64,000 nt of DNA from positions 1 through 64,000 of the forward strand of contig JAEWOD010000002.1 in assembly GCA_023461035.1 (NCBI GenBank), written 5' to 3'. The stretch is from Bacteroidota bacterium. GTDB taxonomy: Bacteria; Bacteroidota; Bacteroidia; Flavobacteriales; Weeksellaceae. Positions 9,046 to 15,750 of this stretch are shown piece after piece. The notes below the pieces were generated by a model, which did no database searches, was not told where the DNA came from, and worked only from the letters and a program-made list of their open reading frames with translations. Every line of letters begins with the position of its first letter. The stretch's first letter is position 1. The position numbers were made by a program, and so were the translations under genes.

Positions 9046-10131
9046 TTAAAAGTACTTAAAACTATGTCCGTTTTTAATTTTCTTAACGGTTTCGTACATC
9101 AGTTTGATCGTATTTTCCACATCATCTTTATGAACCATTTCTACGGTGGTATGCATATAGCGCAACGGTAGGGAAATCAATGCCGAAGGCACTCCTCCAT
9201 TGCTGTAGGCAAATGCATCCGTATCGGTTCCCGTCACACGGCTACTTGCCGCACGCTGAAAAGGAAGCTTTTTCTTTTCGGCGGTTTCGATGATGAGTTC
9301 ACGCAAATTATTTTGAACAGCAGGTGCATAAGTTACAACCGGACCTGCTCCGCATTTCACTTCTCCTTCCTTCATTTTATTCATCTTTGGAGTGGTGGTG
9401 TCATGCGTAACATCGGTTACGATGGCTACGTCAGGTTGTATGGTTTTGGTAATCATCTCCGCACCGCGCAAACCAACTTCTTCCTGAACGGAATTGGTAA
9501 AATACAATCCGAAATCGACATTATCTTTGTTTTCATGAATCAAACGTGCCACTTCCGCAATCATAAACCCTCCTACCCGATTGTCCAAAGCCCGGCATAC
9601 GAAATAATTTTCGTTGAGCACCATAAATTCGTCCGGATAGGTAACGACACATCCCACATGAATACCCAGTTTATCAACTTCTTCCTTTGAACTTACGCCG
9701 CAATCAATCCAGATGGTGTCGATTTTTGGTAACTCATCTTTGTCACCGATGCGCACATGAATAGCCGGCCAACCGAAAACTCCCTGAACAATTCCTTTTT
9801 TTGTATGGATATTCACACGTTTGGAAGGTGCAATTACAGCGTCAGATCCGCCATTTCTTATGACATAAATCATTCCGTCTGAAGAAATATAATTGACATA
9901 CCAGGAAATCTCATCGGCATGTGCTTCTAAAACCACTTTATATTTGGCTTCAGGATTGATAATTCCATAAGCGGTTCCATAATTATCTGATTGGATTTTA
10001 TCTACAAATGGTTGTATGTAATCTATCCAAACCTTTTGACCTTCAGCTTCATATCCGGTGGGCGAACTTGTGTTCAGGTAATTCTCAAGGAAGTTCATTG
10101 ATTTTTGAGAAAAGAATTTTGATTTTGGCAT
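9046..10131 (-). CDS. M42 family metallopeptidase (aminopeptidase)
   Basis: The 361-residue cytoplasmic enzyme belongs to the M42 family of di-metal aminopeptidases (glutamyl aminopeptidase/tetrahedral TET type). Metal ligands and catalytic residues are visible in order: His in LEAHADEISW, Asp in CRALDNRVGG, the Glu pair in QEEVGLRGA, Asp in TDVTHD and the C-terminal His in RYMHTTVEMV. The inserted oligomerisation domain lies between residues ~80 and 180. Family members remove N-terminal residues from peptides produced by proteasome-like proteases. ATG 10131 gives the longest form; M12 (MNFLENYL) is an alternative start closer to the usual N-terminus. It is a single-gene unit. Confidence 0.93.
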   Translation of the reverse strand: MPKSKFFSQKSMNFLENYLNTSSPTGYEAEGQKVWIDYIQPFVDKIQSDNYGTAYGIINPEAKYKVVLEAHADEISWYVNYISSDGMIYVIRNGGSDAVIAPSKRVNIHTKKGIVQGVFGWPAIHVRIGDKDELPKIDTIWIDCGVSSKEEVDKLGIHVGCVVTYPDEFMVLNENYFVCRALDNRVGGFMIAEVARLIHENKDNVDFGLYFTNSVQEEVGLRGAEMITKTIQPDVAIVTDVTHDTTTPKMNKMKEGEVKCGAGPVVTYAPAVQNNLRELIIETAEKKKLPFQRAASSRVTGTDTDAFAYSNGGVPSALISLPLRYMHTTVEMVHKDDVENTIKLMYETVKKIKNGHSFKYF

Positions 10132-10188
10132 TTCTTAATTTTTTAACAAATGTAAAAATTTAGGAACAATATTTGCTAAAGGAGGCTT

Positions 10189-10824
10189 ATGCATTGGAAG
10201 CTGTTTATACTTATTTCTATATTAAGTTCATTTCTTTTAGGACAAGAAGAGCCTTCCAAAGAAACGAATACTCTTACCAAAGAATTATCAGAAATGGATT
10301 CCATTTCGCCTGAGGATTTGGCCATTTTTGACACCATACAATTGGAAAATGCTGAAATGATGCATTTGCATCTGGAAACCGAAATGGAGAAAAAATATTA
10401 TCTCTGGCTCAGAAAAAGAGTGCGAGATGTATGGCCATATGTAAAAGTTGCTGTCGAGGAATATAATTCTATACAGGACACTTCTCAATATTTCAGCAAA
10501 CGCGAAAAACGAAAATACATCAAAGAACGTCAAGGTGTCTTGGCAGATCAATTTGAAAATAAATTAAAAGACCTGTCCCTTTCCAGAGGTCAGATTCTTA
10601 TTAAATTAATTCACAGAGAAACGGAGAAAACTTCTTTTGAAATCATTAAAGAATTAAGAGGCGGGATGAATGCATTTCTATGGAATTCGGCCGGAGGTGC
10701 CTTTGATTTGGATTTAAAAACCAAATTTGATCCGCATAAAACAAGAGAAGATTTATATATTCAAGTCATATTGGAAAAGGATTTCAGGTCGGGAAGGCTG
10801 GAGCGGATTAAGGAATCGGACTAA
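10189..10824 (+). CDS. DUF4294 exported protein
   Basis: The product is 211 residues with an N-terminal hydrophobic signal (LFILISILSSFLLGQ) and a charged helical body with the motif YYLWLRKRVRDVWPYVKVA and repeated RETEK/RGG segments typical of DUF4294 in Bacteroidetes. Function is unknown. It lies divergently from the M42 gene. The start is unusual for this phylum: AAAGGAGG sits only 3 bp before ATG, so the Shine-Dalgarno match is either fortuitous or too close for standard spacing. Confidence 0.85.
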   Translation: MHWKLFILISILSSFLLGQEEPSKETNTLTKELSEMDSISPEDLAIFDTIQLENAEMMHLHLETEMEKKYYLWLRKRVRDVWPYVKVAVEEYNSIQDTSQYFSKREKRKYIKERQGVLADQFENKLKDLSLSRGQILIKLIHRETEKTSFEIIKELRGGMNAFLWNSAGGAFDLDLKTKFDPHKTREDLYIQVILEKDFRSGRLERIKESD

Positions 10825-10870
10825 TGAAAATCTTTCCCTGAAATTGTTTTAGAATCACTCTGTAATTCGC

Positions 10871-10878
10871 TATATTTG
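10871..10878 (+). promoter_or_regulatory. -7 motif for pfkA
   Basis: TATATTTG fits TAnnTTTG and is 26 bp before the GTG start at 10905. The -33 element is not clear at 19-21 bp spacing. Confidence 0.5.
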
Positions 10879-10904
10879 CAATTCTTAAAAACGAACTTAA
10901 AAGA

Positions 10905-11891
10905 GTGGAAAACCCTGCCTTGAAAAAAATTGGTGTAATGACTTCAGGAGGTGATTCTCCCGGTATGAATACTGCGATTCGTGCAGTTGTCCGGGCATGT
11001 GCCTTTTACCAAATCAAATGTGTCGGAATCAAAATGGGATATGAAGGTTTGATCCAAAATCAAATGTCCGAATTAGACGCAAGATCTGTAAAACACATCA
11101 TCAATCGTGGAGGAACTTTTTTACAAACAGCCAGATCAACTGCATTTCGAACTAAAGAAGGTCGCGCAAAAGCATTTGAGAATCTCAAAAAAAATGAATT
11201 AGACGGGTTGATCATCATCGGCGGTGATGGTTCTTTTACCGGAGGAAATATATTTTACAAAGAATATGGCATTCCTTTCATAGGAGTACCGGGAACCATA
11301 GACAATGATATATTTGGAACCGATTTTACCATCGGATATGACACGGCACTCAACACAGCCATCGAAGCAATTGACCGAATCCGCGACTCGGCTACTTCGC
11401 ATAATCGCGTGTTTTTTGTAGAAGTTATGGGAAGAGATGCCGGTTTTATTGCTTTAAACAGTGGAATAGCTTCCGGAGCACAGGATATTTTGATTCCGGA
11501 GAAAAAAGATAGTTTAGATAATCTGTTCAATTCTTTACAAAAATCCCAGCAGTCCAATAAAAATTCCAGTATTATCGTGGTTGCTGAAGGAGAAGAATTA
11601 GGTAACGTATATGATTTAGCCAAGGCTACAGAAGCAAGATTTCCTGACTATGATGTAAGAGTAACTGTATTAGGACACATTCAGCGAGGTGGGAATCCCA
11701 GTTGTATGGACAGAGTGCTGGCAAGCCGATTGGGAATTGCTGCAGTGGAAGGGCTTCTGGAAGGAAAAACCAATTTGATGGCAGGATTACGATCCAATAA
11801 AGTGGTCTTTACTCCTATCGAAGAAGCCATTAAAAAACACAATGAAATCGATAAAGAATTAATAAAAGTCGCTAAAATTTTAGCCATTTAA
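10905..11891 (+). CDS. pfkA: ATP-dependent 6-phosphofructokinase
   Basis: The 328-residue cytosolic enzyme phosphorylates fructose 6-phosphate to fructose 1,6-bisphosphate in glycolysis. ATP-binding segments TSGGDSPGMN (residues 13-22) and GGDGS (106-110) are intact. The catalytic TIDND motif spans 131-135 with Asp133 as the base, and EVMGRDAGFIA follows in the substrate/effector region. The Gly before Asp in GGDGS marks an ATP-type rather than PPi-type enzyme. The start is GTG (10905), giving MENPALKKIGV. It is followed 23 bp later by gapA, so the two glycolytic genes probably form an operon. Confidence 0.97.
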   Translation: MENPALKKIGVMTSGGDSPGMNTAIRAVVRACAFYQIKCVGIKMGYEGLIQNQMSELDARSVKHIINRGGTFLQTARSTAFRTKEGRAKAFENLKKNELDGLIIIGGDGSFTGGNIFYKEYGIPFIGVPGTIDNDIFGTDFTIGYDTALNTAIEAIDRIRDSATSHNRVFFVEVMGRDAGFIALNSGIASGAQDILIPEKKDSLDNLFNSLQKSQQSNKNSSIIVVAEGEELGNVYDLAKATEARFPDYDVRVTVLGHIQRGGNPSCMDRVLASRLGIAAVEGLLEGKTNLMAGLRSNKVVFTPIEEAIKKHNEIDKELIKVAKILAI

Positions 11892-11914
11892 TAACCTTTA
11901 AAACAACAAACAAA

Positions 11915-12919
11915 ATGTCAACAATCAAAGTAGGAATTAACGGTTTTGGACGAATTGGAAGTCTTGTATTTGGTGCTCTTTTGGAAAGAGATAATGTAGA
12001 GATAGTGGGAATCAACGATCTTATAGATGCAAATTACATGGCCTATATGATTAAATACGATTCAGTTCACGGTCGCTTTAAAGGGGATGTAAAAGTAGAA
12101 GGAAATAATTTGGTGGTAAATGGAAAGACCATCCGTGTTACCTCTGAAAGAGACCCCAATAATTTGAAATGGAATGAAGTAGGCGCAGAATATATCGTAG
12201 AATCTACCGGATTGTTTTTAACAAAAGAATCTGCACAAGCCCATATCAATGCCGGAGCAAAAAAAGTAATTCTTTCCGCTCCTTCAAAAGATGATACGCC
12301 TATGTTTGTGATGGGCGTAAACCATAAAGAATTAACGCCCGATGTTCAAATCCTGTCCAATGCTTCTTGTACAACCAATTGTTTGGCACCACTGGCAAAA
12401 GTAGTTCATGACAATTTCGGAATTCTGGAAGGATTAATGACAACAGTTCATGCCACTACTGCTACTCAAAGAACCGTAGACGGACCATCAGCCAAAGACT
12501 GGAGAGGAGGTAGATCTGCCCTTTTAAACATCATTCCTTCTTCCACCGGAGCTGCAAAAGCAGTTGGAAAAGTAATTCCTTCCTTAAACGGAAAATTGAC
12601 AGGGATGGCTTTTCGCGTACCCAACGCAGATGTTTCAGTTGTGGATTTGACCGTAAGGTTAGAAAAACCAACTTCTTATGAAGAAATTTGTGCGGCAATG
12701 AAAGCAGCCTCAGAGGGAGAATTGAAAGGAATTTTAGGCTATACGGAAGATCTGGTAGTTTCTCAGGATTTCGTAGGAGATAAGAGAACTTCTATTTTTG
12801 ATAAAGATGCAGGAATCATGCTTTCACCCACTTTTGTGAAATTGGTATCTTGGTATGATAATGAAATGGGATATTCCAATAAATTGGCCGATATGTTGAT
12901 TCATTCAGCTTCAGTTTAA
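11915..12919 (+). CDS. gapA: Glyceraldehyde-3-phosphate dehydrogenase, type I
   Basis: The 334-residue NAD(P)-dependent enzyme oxidises glyceraldehyde 3-phosphate to 1,3-bisphosphoglycerate in the cytosol. The N-terminal Rossmann motif GINGFGRIG is followed by the active-site SNASCTTNC with nucleophilic Cys152. The paired His lies in the GLMTTVHATT segment, and the S-loop and C-terminal SWYDNEMGYS are present. It follows pfkA by 23 bp in the same orientation and ends before a rho-independent terminator, so the pair makes a glycolytic operon. Confidence 0.98.
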   Translation: MSTIKVGINGFGRIGSLVFGALLERDNVEIVGINDLIDANYMAYMIKYDSVHGRFKGDVKVEGNNLVVNGKTIRVTSERDPNNLKWNEVGAEYIVESTGLFLTKESAQAHINAGAKKVILSAPSKDDTPMFVMGVNHKELTPDVQILSNASCTTNCLAPLAKVVHDNFGILEGLMTTVHATTATQRTVDGPSAKDWRGGRSALLNIIPSSTGAAKAVGKVIPSLNGKLTGMAFRVPNADVSVVDLTVRLEKPTSYEEICAAMKAASEGELKGILGYTEDLVVSQDFVGDKRTSIFDKDAGIMLSPTFVKLVSWYDNEMGYSNKLADMLIHSASV

Positions 12920-12942
12920 CTCCAATTTATCCAAAATATTAT

Positions 12943-12972
12943 AAGCTGTTTTGTTAAAAAACAGCTTTTTTT
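12943..12972 (+). terminator. Terminator after pfkA-gapA
   Basis: AAGCTGTTTT and AAAACAGCTT form the stem, followed by a run of T. Confidence 0.85.
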
Positions 12973-13003
12973 ATGAAAAAAATCATTTTTTAAGAAAAAT
13001 TTA

Positions 13004-13011
13004 TATCTTTG
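13004..13011 (+). promoter_or_regulatory. -7 motif for sigma factor gene
   Basis: TATCTTTG matches TAnnTTTG and lies 76 bp before the sigma-factor ATG, leaving a long untranslated leader. Confidence 0.4.
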
Positions 13012-13087
13012 TTTATAATAACACAAAAAAATCTGCCTATAGCATAATATTCTATCTCTTAACACTTGTAGACAAAAGAAGAAGAAT

Positions 13088-13678
13088 ATGGAATTCATTG
13101 ATGATTCTCAATTAGTAGATTCGTATATACTTGGAAACGAATCCGCATTGGCAGAGTTGATTGAGCGGTATAAGAATAAAGTCTATGGCTTTATTTTCTC
13201 CAAAGTATTAGACAAAAACATAGCTGAAGACATTTTTCAGGACACTTTCGTAAAAGTTATTTTGACCTTAAAAGAAGGAAAATATAGCGAAGAAGGAAAA
13301 TTTTTACCTTGGGTAATGCGTATTGCTCACAATCTAACCATCGACTATTTCCGATCCAAAACCCGTATGCCGGTAATAGGTGAAACATTTGTGGATGAGG
13401 ACTTCAGTATTTTTGATTTCCTTGCCGATCCGGAAGATTGTTCTGAAACCAAAATTATAAAAGAGCAAATTGAAAAGGATCTACGTCACATCATTGATTT
13501 TTTACCTGAAGATCAAAGAGATGTTTTGGAATTACGCATTTTCAAAGGACTTAGCTTTAAGGAAATTGCAGAAGAAACGGATGTCAGCATAAATACAGCA
13601 TTGGGAAGAATGCGGTATGCCCTGATAAATTTGAGAAAACTGATAGAAGAGAAAAAACTAACTTTAACATTAGTTTAA
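13088..13678 (+). CDS. RNA polymerase sigma factor, ECF-like sigma-70 family
   Basis: The 196-residue protein has sigma region 2 (residues ~20-95, with DIFQDTFVKV and LPWVMRIAHNLTIDYFR) and region 4 (~135-190, with LPEDQRDVLELRIFKGLSFKEIAEETDVSINT split here as LPEDQRDVL and SFKEIAEE, then LGRMRYALINLR). Regions 1.1 and 3 are absent, as in ECF factors. No anti-sigma gene is adjacent. A very small ORF follows on the same strand before a strong terminator, suggesting a two-gene unit. Target promoters cannot be inferred. Confidence 0.92.
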   Translation: MEFIDDSQLVDSYILGNESALAELIERYKNKVYGFIFSKVLDKNIAEDIFQDTFVKVILTLKEGKYSEEGKFLPWVMRIAHNLTIDYFRSKTRMPVIGETFVDEDFSIFDFLADPEDCSETKIIKEQIEKDLRHIIDFLPEDQRDVLELRIFKGLSFKEIAEETDVSINTALGRMRYALINLRKLIEEKKLTLTLV

Positions 13679-13754
13679 CTATTTGACATTTGTTAAAAAC
13701 AATAATTTGAGTACAAAATGCGTTTAAAGCTATATAACTCAAATTAAATAATAA

Positions 13755-13895
13755 ATGAAGCACAATTACTCTATTATCGGTGAGCAATTATCACCAAAAC
13801 CGGAAACGGTTCAAAATATTTTAAATTTTTCAAAAACATTATCAGTTATTAGAAGTGGAATCTTGAATAAGAAAATAATTCTTATCAAGAATTAA
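13755..13895 (+). CDS. 46-residue small protein downstream of sigma factor
   Basis: An ATG-initiated ORF of 46 codons begins MKHNYSIIGEQLSPKPETV and continues with a helical NILNFSKTL segment and a basic, hydrophobic end. It starts 76 bp after the sigma gene and stops at the base of a terminator hairpin, the position expected for the last gene of a transcript. Small proteins opening MKHNY and carrying an LSPK-ET-hydrophobic pattern seem familiar from flavobacteria, but no named domain is known to me. A regulatory link to the sigma factor is only suggested by position. Confidence 0.6.
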   Translation: MKHNYSIIGEQLSPKPETVQNILNFSKTLSVIRSGILNKKIILIKN

Positions 13896-13926
13896 AAAAA
13901 GGGGGAAGCAAAACTTCCCCCTTTTT
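13894..13926. terminator. Strong bidirectional terminator
   Basis: AAAAAAAGGGGGAAG and CTTCCCCCTTTTT form a long stem between the sigma unit and the convergent DUF937 gene. The stop codon of the 46-residue ORF overlaps its left edge. Confidence 0.9.
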
Positions 13927-13944
13927 ATTTTAATCTAAGTCAAT

Positions 13945-14538
13945 TTAATTTTTCCCAAAAAAACCACCTAATAATTTACTGCCTAATTCCATCACATCAT
14001 CCATTGCATTTCCGTCACCATCCTGATCCAAAAGTCTTTCGATAGTTCCCATTTCTCTTTGGTTTGACTGTGTAGCCCCGCCGACCAATCCGCCTAAAAG
14101 CGAAGAAAGTCCGCCTGCATCCAGTCCGTTTTGCTTTTTCTCTTTCCCTAAATATCCCATCACAATCGGTGCGAGCATAGCTAAAATTTGTGCAATTTGT
14201 CCGGCATTTAAACCCGAAGATTTTCCAATCGCATTTTCAACCTGCCCTTGTTTACCACCTAAAACATGACTTAAAATATTGGCTCCGTCAGAAAAATTTC
14301 CACCTTGTAAAAATCCACCAAGATTGTCCAGAATACTTCCGTCATGATCTCTTTCCAGCGCATTGGCTATATTTTGCGCATCTCCACTGTTGGCATTTTT
14401 GCTTAAAGCGGTTATTAATAAAGGTACTGCAGCCGAAATCGCCATTTTAGCTTGTTCATTTTCAATCCCTAATTGGTTAACTACTCCATTAACCATTTGT
14501 TGGCCCATCGCCCCCTGTAATAAACTTGAAATATCCAT
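13945..14538 (-). CDS. DUF937 domain protein
   Basis: The product is 197 residues with the YidB-like DUF937 fold, an all-helical domain beginning MDISSLLQGAMGQQMVNGVV. Gly/Asn-rich linkers are followed by a C-terminal Asp-rich segment DQDGDGNAMDDVMELG that resembles an EF-hand-like loop. The central repeat (FSDGANILSHVLGGKQGQVE) occurs in related proteins. Family function is unknown. A -7 motif in minus orientation (TATATTTG, 14562-14569) lies 23 bp upstream of the ATG. Confidence 0.88.
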   Translation of the reverse strand: MDISSLLQGAMGQQMVNGVVNQLGIENEQAKMAISAAVPLLITALSKNANSGDAQNIANALERDHDGSILDNLGGFLQGGNFSDGANILSHVLGGKQGQVENAIGKSSGLNAGQIAQILAMLAPIVMGYLGKEKKQNGLDAGGLSSLLGGLVGGATQSNQREMGTIERLLDQDGDGNAMDDVMELGSKLLGGFFGKN

Positions 14539-14561
14539 TCTTTAAATTAATTGGTTACAAC

Positions 14562-14569
14562 CAAATATA
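14562..14569 (-). promoter_or_regulatory. -7 motif for DUF937 gene
   Basis: The minus strand reads TATATTTG, a match to TAnnTTTG, 23 bp before the start codon. Confidence 0.5.
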
Positions 14570-14612
14570 AAACTAAAATTTAAACCATAATTAGATTACC
14601 ATTTGAAATTTA

Positions 14613-14620
14613 TAATTTTG
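14613..14620 (+). promoter_or_regulatory. -7 motif for SRPBCC gene
   Basis: TAATTTTG lies 20 bp before the ATG at 14641 and faces away from the DUF937 promoter. Confidence 0.5.
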
Positions 14621-14640
14621 TAATCTAAACACTTAAAATT

Positions 14641-15672
14641 ATGAGAAGATTTATACAAATTCTTATCCTTTTAGTTTTGGGAATCCTTTTAATTCCCTTA
14701 TTACTTCCTAACAAACTAAGTGCTGAAGCAGAAAAGGATTTCGACTATCCGCCGGGAATAATTTTTGAAGAATTCAACAATATGAAAGAATTTTCCGAGT
14801 GGGATCCGTGGACCTCCGGAGATTCCTTGGTTACTCAGGAATTTTATGCTCCATATAGAGGCATGGGTGCCGGATACAAATGGAAATCGGTAGATTCGGA
14901 AGGAGAAATTACCGTCAATAAATCAGACTTGAATAAATCAATAGTCTATGCTCTGGAAGGTTTAAATTTAGGAAAAAGTTCCGAAATGAAAGCGAGCTTC
15001 CAATCTTTGGATTCTACCAAAACCAAAGTAAAATGGAGTATAGATAGTGAAGAAATCGGCTATTTCTCAAGATATTACAACTATTTTACTTCCAAAAAAT
15101 TAACGGAAAAACTACAACAAGGATTAAACAAGTTGGAAGGAAATTTAAAAAACTCCGCTCTCACTTCTGAACAAGCTGTTTCACTGACGCCTGGAATGAT
15201 TAAAACGGAAGATTTTGAAGGCCAAAAACTTATAACCGTTATGAATGAGACTTCTCTGGAAAAAGAAGAATTAAAAACCGCTACAGAAGAATCATTTGGA
15301 TTGATTTACAGTTATTTGGTCGATTATTTAAAAATCTCACCTACCAAAGTTAGTTCGCCTATCACTTATTTTGAATATGTGGATCTGGCTTCAAAAAAAG
15401 CCAAATTTTATTGTGGATTTGCTATTTCTGAATCTGTAAAATTGGGCGAAGGAATGCAACTAATGGCGCTCCCTGCCACCGAAACCCTAGTTTGTATTCA
15501 TAAAGGAAGTCATGAAACAATAGATGAAACCCTTTCAAAAATGAAAGATTATGCTAAAAAGAATAAATTGAATTTGGAGAATTCATATTGGGAAGTATTT
15601 CAAAACGACCCTAAATCTACTCCCAAACCCGAAGATCTTTTAACTAAAATCTATATCCCAATTAAAAAATGA
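14641..15672 (+). CDS. Membrane-anchored SRPBCC plus GyrI-like effector-binding domain protein
   Basis: The 343-residue protein has one N-terminal membrane segment (FIQILILLVLGILLIPLLL). Residues ~30-170 resemble the START/SRPBCC (polyketide-cyclase-like) fold, with FDYPPGIIFEEFNNMKEFSEW at its start. Residues ~190-343 resemble the AraC effector-binding/GyrI-like domain. This two-domain arrangement occurs in other Bacteroidetes proteins. It probably binds a hydrophobic ligand at the membrane, but the ligand and role are unknown. It is a single-gene unit with its own -7 motif. Confidence 0.8.
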   Translation: MRRFIQILILLVLGILLIPLLLPNKLSAEAEKDFDYPPGIIFEEFNNMKEFSEWDPWTSGDSLVTQEFYAPYRGMGAGYKWKSVDSEGEITVNKSDLNKSIVYALEGLNLGKSSEMKASFQSLDSTKTKVKWSIDSEEIGYFSRYYNYFTSKKLTEKLQQGLNKLEGNLKNSALTSEQAVSLTPGMIKTEDFEGQKLITVMNETSLEKEELKTATEESFGLIYSYLVDYLKISPTKVSSPITYFEYVDLASKKAKFYCGFAISESVKLGEGMQLMALPATETLVCIHKGSHETIDETLSKMKDYAKKNKLNLENSYWEVFQNDPKSTPKPEDLLTKIYIPIKK

Positions 15673-15721
15673 TTCTCTCCAAAAGGAAATTAGAATCTTT
15701 TTTTTTCGCACCAAATTAACC

Positions 15722-15729
15722 TAAATTTG
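15722..15729 (+). promoter_or_regulatory. -7 motif for uvrA
   Basis: TAAATTTG lies 21 bp before the uvrA ATG. No LexA-like box was recognised. Confidence 0.5.
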
Positions 15730-15750
15730 TAGCTTGATTTTTGAGCAAAA

